Source: Symbiodinium microadriaticum (lineage: Eukaryota > Sar > Dinophyceae > Suessiales > Symbiodiniaceae). From it: a stretch of 64,000 nucleotides of DNA. Shown piece by piece: positions 1 through 12,010 of the stretch. Where the stretch lies: the NCBI GenBank assembly GCA_001939145.1, contig LSRX01000007.1, positions 1,801,914 to 1,865,913 on the forward strand, given 5' to 3'. A model generated the notes under the pieces. That model saw nothing but the letters and a program-made list of their open reading frames with translations. It did no database searches and was not told where the DNA came from. The translations under genes were made by a program, and so were the position numbers. Numbering within the stretch: the stretch's first letter is position 1; each line of letters starts with the position of its first letter.

Positions 1-739
1 ATGGTTTTTGTAAGAGGATGTCTTCCTATTCCACAAGTTCTGTATCAAGAATCTTCAAAACAATACTTCATGCGAGATGCTCCAAAGCATGCTTGCATAA
101 CCCATGTATAGACAGACACACATATGCGAAATTAAGGCTAGCAGGACTATGCATGCGAATCCGTTCGTATATGTGTATACAAGTCCAAATTACATAAAAG
201 CGTTCTTTGGAAACCCACGGGCAAATAGCTTGACAGGTAGACAAGCAGATAAACGCACAAGCATGCGCTAGGTCATCTTCTTAGGATCTCTGGAGTACAG
301 GGTTTGGGGTCTCCCACGCATCATCTCGTCTTGACTTCGTGCCAATAGCTAATTTTTTCAGGCTTCTGGATTTAACCTGCTTCGAAGATTTGGCTGAGCG
401 GCCCCTACTACCGCAGATTCGGGTTTCTGTGACACCCCGCATGGGAAGGCTTAGAACCCGGTCAAACCTTTTAGGGTTCAGTGCTTGCTTTTCTGGTTTA
501 TAAAGTTGCGACCCAACATACCCTGTGAGGATTCAACCTGAGGTCTCTGACTTGTTGGTCTCGTGGACTCTGCTTTTAGGTTGGGCGTTTTGCACTCTTT
601 TACGCCCAACATCTGTCGATGGGCTGTTGAGTGCCTGAGGGCCACTTTCTTAGCGCTGCGGGATTGCCACCCATCATTCCTTATCATGGTTTGTCTGTTT
701 CAAGGTGCAGCCCAACTACTTTCTACTAGTCCTACTCGT
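1..739. other. No supported gene
   Basis: I see no exon with recognisable motifs or convincing splice sites here. Short open frames around 480-745 on both strands overlap one another and run into the microsatellite, so they are treated as chance frames. Confidence 0.5.
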
Positions 740-967
740 TACTAGTACCATTACTAGTACTAGTACCAGTACTACCACTACTACTCCTCCTCCTCCTACT
801 CCTACTCCTACTCCTACTCCTACTCCTACTCCTACTACTACTACTCCTACTCCTACTCCTACTCCTACTCCTACTACTACTGCTACTACTACTACTACTA
901 CTACTACTATTATTTACAACTGCTACGACTGCTGCTAGCACTGCTGCTACTGCTACGACGACGACAC
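740..967. repeat. Compound CTA/CTCCTA microsatellite
   Basis: The tract starts with ACTAGT-rich units, passes through many copies of the hexamer CTCCTA, continues as CTA trinucleotides and decays into CTGCTA/CGACGA units. It is open in several frames on both strands (Thr/Pro-rich on plus, Ser/Arg-rich on minus), so the apparent proteins across it are repeat translations rather than genes. Confidence 0.95.
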
Positions 968-3274
968 TACCCGAGATCCTCCAGGCTAATCGCCCTCGGC
1001 CCCCACCTGGCACAGCTTAATGAAACAGAGCAAGATAGTAGCCCCGACAATACAAACAAGACGAGACTGAATTCTCAGCATGACTGTGACTGTTCAGACA
1101 ACAACGATAAGGTCTGCCGATGGCTCTTCTGTGCTTGGACGGTTCCAACTACAAGCACGGTGCGGGATGCCAATGGCCCCGCAACGACTGCCAAAGGCTC
1201 GGCCAAGCCACGTCTGGCACTTGTCCATTGAATATTTCCGGACGCAGTCGCTGCAAGACCCCTTCCAGGACTGGTAGTGGCCTCGGGGCTCAGCAAAACT
1301 TCGTCTCTGACATGTTCCTCGGTTCGTTTTTGTTCAAGTCGACACCTCACCTGTCCGTGATCAGCCAAGAGGCAATCCTCGAAGCCACGGCCTCACTTGC
1401 CGCGTGTGCTGATTGGTTCAAACTGCGTGTAGCGGCGTAGGTTCATGTAGCCCCCAAACTGATATTTCTAATCTTTCTTCCGCCGGCCTGGTAGGCTTTC
1501 CAAAGCTAGCACCATAGCCCGCAAGCGCGGATTCCAAGAAGAGCTGCGAGCGATGTCTGAGTAACAAGACTTTGTAAGACAACCTCCAAAACTCCAAAAC
1601 CTAGAGACCCGATGCACCACTCTCGAGGGCCTCCATTGATTGTGTTCCATCTGCTCGCCCTTGCAGCAAGGAAGGTAGCGGACTAATCACACTGGCACAC
1701 TTCCACCTGTGTTACCGGGCGAAAGCAAGCTGCTGGGCAAAAATCACGAGGATGCACTCACCGAGCCAGTGCATTCTGGCGGTTACAACCCAACAACGAC
1801 TGATTGATCACGCTGCTTATAAGACGGCCTATAGACATACAAGGCGGTTACGCTAGAGTCTACTCCACACCATGCCACATCATGTATTCCGTATTCTGAT
1901 CCGACTGCAGCTTCCGGCATATGAGGTGCAAATCCAAGCAGCCACCCGAGCTTCATAGTCACTGGTCTCCAGCTAATTCTGGACACTACCAGTCCCAAGC
2001 CTCAACTCTAGACTACATCTAAGCCACATCCTAAACCCCATCTCAGTCTAGGTTTCAGTGTGGCCTGTAGTGACCAAAGTGGCTTCCCAAGGCATAGCCG
2101 ACACCGAGTCCACCAAGTCCGGCGAGGGGAATCCTTGCGAAAGGTAGGCCGCGCGCGAGTTCCCGTGGAACCCCCTAAGGCCCTAAGACGAAGTCGGAGT
2201 GGAAAGCACAAATTTTTGCAATGCAAAGGAGGGCTCCCCAGGCTGCTGCCGGAGGGATACACATGATGTCCACCTTGGGCGGGGAGTTTGGCATGTACCA
2301 CAAGTAGTTGACGCTGAGGAAACCCTTCACTACCAACCTAGGTCATCAAGCAATGGTTATCAAATGCTATCAACCTCATGATCATAGTGATGGTTGTGCT
2401 GGCTTGTGGGGCTCCAACCTAGGTTCCGCTTGGTAGCGCCGTGCTTGAAACCCCTGCATCTTGAAGCCTAGTTACTTGAGCCTGATCTGGCCTCGCAAGA
2501 CGTGCACATGATCGACTTGAGACCCGAGGGTTACCTCAGAGGTCCTGGGGCCTCGCTGCGCGACAGAGAGGACAAAGGATGCAGTCCAAGGAAAGCCTTC
2601 TGCACCCAAAAGGATTCGGCAAGGAAAGGCCACTCGTTTTTGGGGGCCGCTGACCTGGGCAGGTCTCGGGCCGGCCATCCTTTCACTGCGGACGAGGTGC
2701 TGTAACCGTAGGAGGTGCGGTAAGATCTGTAGGAAGGCTGGTAGTTGTAGTAGCCTTAGGAACTTGAGGCGAGCTTGCAAGAACTCCGCTGATATTCTTT
2801 TGCGACTTGCAGGCCTCCCACGGTGCGAATGCGCCCTGCCCCTGCCGGCCTCCTCCTTTGTCTTCTGGCTTCGCTGCCAAGGGGCCAGATCGCGGATGAG
2901 ACGGATTGACCCAGCCCTTCGTGCACAGGTGTGAACCGAGCTGCGGGTTTCGGGATTTGGGCTTCAGGGTTGGGCTTTGGGTTTTGGTTTAGTGCCTCGA
3001 GCTAGGCTTAGGGAAGTTTAGGGTTTAGCTGTTAATTTCCCTCTGTTAGAGGGGCCAGTTTTGGGAACGCCGCTCAAATCAGGGTCATGGGCTTCGGGGG
3101 CTGCGCTCCGTTGCGAACCCTTGCTGCAACCCACACTCTTCAAGCAATCTGAGTGCTCAAGTTCAAAGTTTAGGGCAATCGAGCGGGCCTAAGCAAGGCA
3201 GCTGCAAGGGGACCCTTTCCTAAGCTCGTGATCTTGCATCCTCAGGTGCGAGCAGCGTTGCTCTGCCTGGGGCT
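968..3274. other. No supported gene; isolated exon-like stretch near 1.8-2.0 kb
   Basis: Nothing recognisable. A minus-strand stretch at about 1,800-1,990 has a protein-like composition (Trp, hydrophobic and charged residues in a natural mix) but lacks family motifs and a clear splice pair, so it is only noted. From 2,940 to 3,060 there are degenerate TTTAGGG/TTTGGG-like words. Confidence 0.4.
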
Positions 3275-4926
3275 TCACCCATGCAGCAAACGCTGAATTA
3301 GCTCCGATAAGCCCAGCATCTCTGAGCACATGTCCAGCTCCGAAGCTGGAAAAGCTTTGGCCTTGGCCTTTACCTTCTTAGCCTTGCCAGTCTTGCCCTT
3401 GCAAATGTCGGGCTTCCACTCCGGTGTCTGTGCAGTCGGCTGCCAGAAGCCCATGCACATCCCGTTGCAATTGCTAAGCAAGCGGCAGTGATGCTTGTGA
3501 CAATTTGAGCCATACTTGCATCGCCCCAAGCCATAGTGTCCGCACGGCTTCATGTGGACGAGCTGAAACAAGTGCCTCTTCTTCATGCACTCCACATCTG
3601 CACGACAGAAGGGATTGCTGCACACATCTTTGTCCAGTTGGACCGGCTTCACTAGGCAAGGGGTCTGCTTGCAGAATGCAAGCTGCTCTGCAACCATCTC
3701 CTGATACAAACGCATGCGCTGTAGCCCATCTGAAGGAAACCACAGCTGAGCCAAGCGTTTCCGGAACTTCAGGAAGCACGGTTGCAGAGTATCGCATTGA
3801 TAGAAGAGCGTCTGGGCAGGGTAGGAATACCACAAGGTGAGCACATGGTCCACGCATCCCATGGTGCTTGCATTTAGCATGGCACTGAACCTGGGCTCAC
3901 GAAAGCCATGCAAGCATCTTATCGCAACCAAACATGGACCGAAGTAGTCATAAAGTACTGAGGTAACTTTTGTGTACCAGGGAAACCAAGCAACACTTTC
4001 GATGGGAAGTACGGTGCAGCCTCGCCAAAAACCATCTCCTCATTCCTGAAGTTGAACTTGCCTTGCGCGAAGAACTCGACGTAAACTACCTCTCGTTCTG
4101 CAGGGCAAGTTCCAACTTCAAGAAGCAAGTCGGGAGAGGAGCGCATACCAAATCCATGGAGACATTCGTCGGAGAGAACACTGAGGATGGTCTTTCCTGG
4201 AAAGGAGTCTCGTAGAGCCATGCTGGAAGCTGCCAGCACTATGTGAGCCTGAGCTGCATGACCCTGCGTAAAGGGAAAGCCGCGAGCACCATACTTCTCT
4301 GCATTTGCCATGTCCTCCTGATGTGATAGCAAAGGGGCCATGGTCCTAGCTGTCAAATTCTCAAGCTCGGTATCCTTGTACCAACCACAGGCACAGTCCT
4401 CAGCCGGAACCGGGGTGAAGCCATTCTCCTTGAGGTGTACATAAGAGAATTGGAAGCACTTCCCGTCCCGTCTGCCCCAGAGTATGAAATCGGAATGGCG
4501 CAAACAGCCCTCGTGAGCCGGCTTTGATGTCAACCACCATCGTGAATCCACCAAGCCTGTCCTCGAGTCGCAGCACGTCACCTGGTCGGACCTGGTACAG
4601 CAACTTTTCCAAAGATCCTCAAGCTCACCCTTGCTTTCAACTTGCTGCACTTCTTGGAGCTCCCAGGAATACGGCTCCTGAGCACAGATGCGAACTTGGT
4701 GAAAGTGCTTTTGGATAATCTCGGGAGCCAGGAATACTTCACCAGCACGTTCCTTACGTATCATCTCGGCAGAGCCACAAACTACTCTCCTACACTCATC
4801 ACCAATGTGCCCCCCTGAGCCGAACATCGCAAGCCATGGTGCAGTCTTCTGTGTGCCGTCAACCCCCAACTGTGCGCGCCACCGATAAGCCCCAAAGTTA
4901 AAGCTCAGACATAAGCCGACAAACTA
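3275..4926 (-). CDS. CCCH zinc-finger protein, apparently unspliced, one frameshift
   Basis: About 540 codons read almost continuously on the minus strand. The upstream part is open from just after a TAG at about 4,927. The first in-frame ATG is at 4,827, but the coding-like text extends upstream of it, so the true start may be an earlier exon joined at the AG of that TAG. The frame changes at a run of five T (4,027-4,031 on the minus strand); one extra T there would give a continuous protein. The C-terminal part has a finger of form C-x7-C-x5-C-x3-H (around CGHYGLGRCKYGSNCHKHH), preceded by further Cys/His pairs and followed by a Lys/Ala-rich basic tail. CCCH fingers usually bind RNA, so an RNA-related role is an inference; I do not recognise the N-terminal 300 residues. 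It could be a retroposed gene copy, a pseudogene, or an intact gene with a sequencing error. Confidence 0.6.
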
Positions 4927-5616
4927 CAAACTCTTCACCCAATGCCCGCCACCCGCGACCGTGGCCGCAGACGTCTGTGCCCAGTTGCCAGATTAGGGTC
5001 GAATGTTGAAAACCACCTGAAGTTACAGGAAAGCACAACAAAATGACAACAAAAACATGCATCCCTCTTGAACATCACTAGAAGAGTCCCGAGTTCCCTG
5101 GAATGCTGAGTGCACAGGTCTTTGCTGTCGATGGAAAGGTAGGGTTGCAGGGACCGCACCCATGCAACGGAAGGACAACGAATTCAGCACCTGCGGTAGG
5201 GTCATGCCGGCCGATTTCTTATTGCTTGCTGAAAGACGTCCACCCTGAACAACTCAGAACCGGACCTGGCTCGTCCTCAGTGAAGCAGAAATCAAAAGGG
5301 CACAGTAGCCACGACCACGACATGCCGTGCCAAAGGCACGGGCAAAATCATTTCGAGAAATGCTCCACCACCCCACAACTGAACCCGAACTTCCACTGAG
5401 CATAAAACGAAAGTGCCAAGGCGCGGTGCTCTTCTTCGGCCTTGGAAGGACCAACTTACTTGATGCAACATAAGACAGACGAGAAATCGTGACGCCGCCT
5501 CATCGACCAAAACAAGGTGTATAAGTCTGCAGATGTTTTCTCACCAGCTGACACCCGATGCAGCGTGTAAACTTGCGCATGCAGACCATTTTGTGACTGG
5601 GCACTATCAGAAATAG
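4927..5616. other. No supported gene
   Basis: Upstream side of the zinc-finger frame. A promoter or first exon for that gene could lie here but I cannot point to one. Confidence 0.4.
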
Positions 5617-5702
5617 CAGCTCGACGGCGGTCGTCATATGTAGCTCGACGGCGGTCGTCGTATGTAGCTCGCCGGCAGTCGTCATATGTAGCTCGCCGGC
5701 GA
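5617..5702. repeat. 24-bp tandem repeat, about 3.6 copies
   Basis: The unit is close to TAGCTCGACGGCGGTCGTCA plus TATG. Copies differ by single substitutions (GAC/GCC, CATATG/CGTATG). Because 24 is a multiple of three, all minus-strand frames stay open through it and give an 8-residue repeat (RRRATYDD in one frame). Whether it is translated cannot be judged. Confidence 0.9.
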
Positions 5703-8700
5703 GTGTCTGTTTCAGGCAGGATTGGGTGCAATTTAAGGCGGAATTCATTGCTTCGCCCGAAAAGCTTTCGTTGGAAACACAAGGCTTCCAAACACGGGGC
5801 CAAAGATTAACAAGCTTCCACAAGGAAGCGAATAACTTCTCCGATTGAGTTCCATGTCCCTCGAGAAGATGAACCAGCAACAGCCCCACGTATTTACTGC
5901 CATGCGATCCTGCAAGACCGGTGCCGATGCCAACCCGCAAAAGATTCCCGGTCTGATGGCATGGAGCCGTGGACATTGTAGACAGAAATCCTGAACATGT
6001 CACTCCGCGGCCCTTCCAGTCTCAAAGATGCCCAACATCTGAGAAAACCTCAATCATCCCGCCGACTGCTTCAAGCCCATAAACTAACCTCAAGAAGGTT
6101 TGATTCGAGGCCACACTGGTATGGTGCTGGTTGAACTCTTTCTTGCATGCGTGTGTGGGGCTAACTCGTGACTCTTCGTCCGCAGCGACTCGCATTGGAG
6201 ATCGAAGCCAGCTAGAATCGGCCCAAACATGCCTCATCTGTGTAGGAGGAGTACCCACTGCAGCCACGCCGACCGCCTGGGCAGAGGCCCCACCCCCCCT
6301 CTGCGCGAGCTAGGCTCGGCCTTCAGTTGAAGTCAGTTGAGATTTTCCAGGAGGCTCTGAAGGAAATGCTCGCAACAGGAAGTGCCAACATGTCTAGATC
6401 CAGGGCCTGAGTACCCTCCACCATAGGATCGCCCGCCGCCTGACAAATCTTCTTGCTGTGATTCGCTGTTCTATCTGGCTCCATGTGGCTTTGGGTCTCT
6501 GGCCAACAAAAAAACAAAAAAGCGCCGTCAGGGCGATGAAAACATTCCGCAACTTAACCATGACCTGGCAAAACGCAATACTCCCGCAGTAATCCGGTCC
6601 TGGAGCATCGAGCTGCAATTGACATCTAAAGCTCACAGTGTCACATCGCACCATCAGAAGGAAGGACATCATGACATCATAACTGGCCTTGCTGCAACAG
6701 TTCCCGAAAAGCCCCTCCGGATGCCTTTGCCGGACAATGCCCTTCCGGGCCTCAGGCGTGTGCCCCGAAGCTTTTGGTGGGAAGGGTTAGGCTTGTTGGC
6801 ATGTCTGAAAGTCTAGGAAGCCTCTTACCCTTCTTGCCCAAGTTTTGGTTGTTGGTTGGGAATTCCGTTGGGTCGAGGATGGTGACCCTGAAGCCCACGC
6901 AGCATCGAGTCTCGAACCACCGAACTGCTACTGCTACTGCCTTCTGCGTGGTAGCTGAGCCTAGCGTGTCATGGAGCCCTCAAGGTGCAGAGAGCCCGAA
7001 TAAACTGAAGCCGGCACTTTCGACGAAGGAGTCGGACGAATTCTTCATCCTCCTGGGCTCACTCTTGATCAAACTCTGGCTTCCGTGTTGAATGTGGCTA
7101 TTAGCTCTGTGTGTGTGTGTGATCTGGGACTGGTTGGAGATTGCTAGGAATTGTCTAGGGATGTGGCGGTTTCTCAAGGGCCGTCATTGCATAGCCCGTT
7201 GCCTCGTCAGCCGAGAACAAATAGAGCCGCCCAAACTCACGATCGCGAAGCCCCAACCCTGAACTCCATCCCTGAAGTTTGGACAGTTGGCTAAACTCAG
7301 GAATCCTTATTCTCAACGCTATTGCTGTTGTTGTTCCCATTCTCTCTGCAAGCACCTTTCGATGCTGCGTGCGATGATGTGGGTTGCGGATGGGTGCTGA
7401 GGATGGAGGAGATGGACATGTGTGGTGGTGGCGATGCTGAGGGGGAGAGCGTTAACGGCCTTGTTGCTGGCGATGATGGCGCTGATGTTAAACGTTATGG
7501 CAATGAAGGCGCATCCTGTTGATGGTGATGTTGGTGAGATGGCGAAAGTGGGTGCCCATGATAGCAGTCTTGAATGACTGGCATCGCAAGTTACACAAAC
7601 TTGATAGCTCCCACCAGGAGTAATCAGAGTCTCCGTCTTCAGCGTAGCCTCGATGGTCATGTTGAGGATCTTAGTTGCAAACCATACGACAGCCTCGAAG
7701 TCTGCTTGATTAGCCCTGAGTGCGACATGTCACGAGAAAAACACGAGCAACACGACCTTTATCAGAGGAACGACTGAAAAAGGCAGCAGATCCTTAGCCA
7801 TGCTCTTCTGCGATCGTGGCACGGGGAGCGTTGCTGTCGTTGTGGTAAACGTGGTGGTGGTGGCCGTCGCGGTCCTCAGCCACTACCGATGTGCTTTTGG
7901 GACGTCCTGCGCTCCCAAGCCCTTCGCGTCTCTGCTGCCGGCAACAAGTTTCTGAGAAAGCCCGAAGTCTTGAAACCGGTCGGTTGGTTTTGATCTGGTT
8001 TTGGCCCACGTCAGGCTTGACCGAGACGGGTCTAACCCCCGTTGCTCAAAGACAAAGATGTTGCTCGAAGTCCTGACTCTTCCGAGCAGCTAAAAACCCT
8101 TAAAAGACGGCAGGAGGCAGGACTCCAGGACCTCAAACGAAGGCAAGTGGCACCTCAGACGACGGGATCGACTGCCCGTCGAGTTTCACCTCCAGGCAGA
8201 CCATGAAGGACAGGAGAGGTGCTGACACTGCGACGCAACCCAACCAAGACAAGCGCGAACCTGGAGCACACGACCAAACCAAAGATAAACAGTCTGAAGT
8301 TAACTTTGGTATTCCGCCTATGGCATTGATTAAATCAGCACGGCTGAGCATCACCGATAGCGATCCGCCTCGGCAGATGTGACATCCTTGCTCTTGGAGT
8401 CCAGCACGGACACCCTCAGGCACATGGCCAGGACACATCTCAGCGCAAGACGCCACCCGCACCCATTTTCTCCACACTGGGCACTTGGCAGATGCCAGTA
8501 AAGTGCACAGACATGAACACAAATCAAGCATGTCATGGCAACCGTGCACATGACCTAGAAAAGAGATGAACGGCGGCAACACTTCATAAACCATGCTGGA
8601 AGAATGGGCCGGAGTCATTGCCGAGATTCGTGAAGCTTAGTTGCTTGTTGCCCGTCCGGTAGACAGTGAGGATATGCGGCTGGTCGCCTGACAGCAGTCA

Positions 8701-11700
8701 CACACGGTATGTAGACAGATCCGAACATGTGCAGCAACACTAAAATCGAACAGAGCCGATCATCCTGACCCTTCGTATGTTAAGGTTTCAGACAGTATGG
8801 GGGATCCGAAGATAAACTGTTTTTTTAAATTGGGTTCCTTACTTGTAAGGAATCGCGGACACTGTGCCCTTTACTTGTCAAGCCCCCATCAGAGTCCCTG
8901 TCGGGCACTTCGTCCCGGAAGGGCGATGTTGAGCGGAATCAGCGTGCTGGCAGTGTATGGCTCTTCGCAAACCGCGAGTGGAACCTCGGATGTTTCGTTG
9001 TTTAGGGCTGCGATGTGTGCCCCTGACATGCCGCGCACCTCAAACATCCGAAACAAAAACTCGCTCCAAACACCCTGAGATCGAAAGCAGTAGACTTGCC
9101 GTGTGTGCAGTTAGGCTGACCTGTCCTGATCTCCTGTTTGGATAACGCACATCGAAGAAGATCAGGAACACAACAGGATCCAGGGGCACTCTCCTTGTCC
9201 TTAACCCCTCTGGTGTAGACCCCCTCCCTCTCCTGCATGCCCGCAGCACCAGGAAATTGCTGCCAAGTGGCATCAACCAAGTACCTGGGAGGGAAAAGGA
9301 AGACTCATCCATTCGAGCTGGAAAAAAAAGCATTTCTTGCAGGTCTGGCAAAACTTAAAGACTTAAAGCTATCATCAAGCTGTAACCTTGCAGTTAGGGG
9401 TTGCACCGCCTGACAGCTGGACCGGTCACAGACGGTGACAAGGACTCTCCCCCAAGCCGACAGGAAAAGCCCAGTGGCCAGGAGGATGATAGCCTCGGAC
9501 GAACAGTCGGGACGCGTCTCAATTTCACATCATACTTGGAGGCTTTGTTCACTGAATCGCAAGAATGAGAGCATAGACATCTTCTTGGCCTGCACTGTTG
9601 AGACTTGCGATGTCAAATCTTGCGATGCTCGAGGAAGCATTGCACCACAGTACGATCTGGCATAGGTTCAGAACGCAGCGGTCAGAAAAATCGAGAAGAA
9701 CAACACGCCCGCTTCATGAGTGGTTTGATGCGGTTCGTCGAGGCACAGTGGGTTAGGGGGGTCAGAACCACCTTATTCCTGTATTTTCAATCCGAAGCCA
9801 CGCTCGGCAAAGCGATCCCAGCACCAGGACCAGGCCCAAAGTCATAGCCATGGCATGGAAGAAACTGAGCGCGACAATTTCAGACTTCCTGCATAGGTTT
9901 CGACTCACACACTCTCACAAGGTTTGAGGGGAACGCTCCTTGAGACCGTCAGTGCGTGAGGCAGCGCCAACTGCGCCCCGCAACTATACAGGCTACGTCA
10001 AATGGTTTGTCCACGGGATTGAAGGTGTGGTGCCCAATCATGGCCTGGCTACAGCCTGAAGCCAAAAAATGAGCAGATCACGATTTGCACGAGCAGTAAG
10101 CAAGTCTACGTGGAGATGAAGCTTAGTGAAGCCGAAACCTGCTAAGCTCAAACTATCTTAAACATTCTAAAGCCAACATGCTACATGTGTGTGCCATGTG
10201 CAGCTACAGTAAGCCCCACTGAAACATCCTTCCAACTGCCTCGAACTCTGCCAAACCTCCGTCGGATGATTGACAACCCATTGCAGGCTCGGCCAATGCT
10301 TCCGGTAGAAGCGCAAGTCATCTGGATGACTCGCATCATCCACGAGAATGACCTGTCAACGCAGCGTTGTTGGAGAGCTTGCCTATGCATGTGCGGGCTT
10401 ACCGACATTTTTTTACATCCACATCTCACTCACCCCCAATTCGGTGAGTCTGGTGTGTGCACTCGCCGGGTGCACTGAAGCTAATGCATCATGTTGTGTT
10501 ACTGGTGCAGGGGCACTGCCGTGATCTGATCTGGTGCATGCCTCCTTGACGAGATGGGGCGGAGAGGTGTTGAGAACCGAGTGGACAGACCTGCGAGGTA
10601 TCCAGCAAGTTGGCTTGGCAGTTCTGAAGGTCTCAGACAGAAACTTTTACGCTCTAAGGTAGCTTCACCAACTTGACTCTCAGCATATGTTACATGAAAC
10701 GCCTGGCTCGACCGTCGCAAGGGCACGGCCTCACCAGTGCGGAAAATGCCTCGTTGTGGAAGACAATGACAATCTGGCGGCTTCCGGTTTCGGCTGTGTC
10801 CTCTTTTTTGGTTCTTCAAGAAAGATTTTTTCGCCACTGTTTATTGGCCTCCGCGGCTCGAGGCCGCGAAGAAACGAACATGTAGTGAAATGCAGGGCGG
10901 CTCTGCTCTCTCCAGCGGTTGAAATCTCGCCCTAAACCTCCCCCCCACCCAGACCGGCTTTGAAGGTCTCGGTTTCATCCCACAGAACAGGCCGGTCAGC
11001 GCAGTAGCTTGTGGTAGACTCGTCGGATACCCTGCGATGACATGTGTGCATCTGTTCTTCGGAGAACCCGCGCTATCCGGCAGGAAGCTCGCTGGCTTGA
11101 AGACATATGGATAGGCTTGGTCTTTGCGTCACAGACCCAGATCAAACGAGTTCATGCTTCAATCATAAACCGTGGTCTTTCTGTGCACATGAGGGTCGAA
11201 CGAGACAAGCCCCAACCTCTAAGCTCGCGTCGTGTTTCAGAGCTAAGGGACCCGGAAGAAGCTACCCTTTCGCTGCTCCCGCTTGCGCCTGCGGCCAACT
11301 TCCGGCATGCGCCGGAGCGGATCTCAGCGCAAAGGAGACGTGGTTTTTATGGTTTAAGCACCAGGTGAGAGACTCTCCTCGCTGGCGCACTTCCAGGCGG
11401 AATGAGATGTCAGCTTGATACAATCTTCATCATTCATCACCCTGCCTAAGCCTGTTCTCCGACGGCCGTGTTTGGAACAGCCAGATCCCAAGATGAAAAA
11501 CCGCTGCCACGACTCCGAAGGTATCCTGGCATCTCCCAAATGTTGAATTTCATCCCGGTGGGCTCCGCACATCATCTTGAGACCTGTAGAAGAGCTTTCT
11601 TGAAATCACTCAATGTCGGAAGACGCGCGTTCGGCGCTTGGGGCTCATTGTGGCTTCACGGGGCTTCTTCTGAAACCAAGACTTCGAAGTGACAGCTTCG

Positions 11701-11820
11701 GGTCGAGCTTGTGGGGCGCTTTGAGAGCGAGCGCTCGTCCTGGGCAACCTCGAACCTCCAGAAACTTGTGTGACAGACTAAATATCGTATATTGACGACT
11801 GCATATATGAATGACACGAT
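5703..11820. other. No recognisable gene; isolated exon-like stretches
   Basis: No family motif found on either strand. Two minus-strand stretches look exon-like: about 7,570-7,705 (opens after an AG and reads as mixed hydrophobic/charged protein) and about 6,470-6,570 (a hydrophobic helix followed by basic residues). A 161-codon minus-strand frame at 8,133-8,618 has no recognisable content. An 18-bp perfect palindrome lies at 8,835-8,852. Short GT dinucleotide runs occur near 7,105. Confidence 0.35.
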
Positions 11821-12010
11821 ATGCATTTACATATTATGTATATATATATATATATATATTATATAAAAGTTTCTGTATTATACATACATAGTGTATGACA
11901 TATAAGCAAAAGAACCTTGTGTAAAATATAAAACATACAGTATACAATGTGTAATGTAACATATCATATTCGATCTATATATATATATATGTATACAAAA
12001 TGATAATGCA
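11821..12010. repeat. AT-rich patch with two (TA)n runs
   Basis: Contains (TA)n at 11,838-11,859 and (AT)n at 11,975-11,992 within AT-rich sequence, in contrast to the GC-richer surroundings. Confidence 0.9.

Noticed and set aside
732..1013. Ser/Arg-rich (SR-like) protein on the minus strand
   Set aside because: It is a translation of the CTCCTA/CTA microsatellite.
8133..8618. 161-codon minus-strand ORF
   Set aside because: Cys/Leu-rich without a domain, start or splice support; length alone is not enough in this genome.
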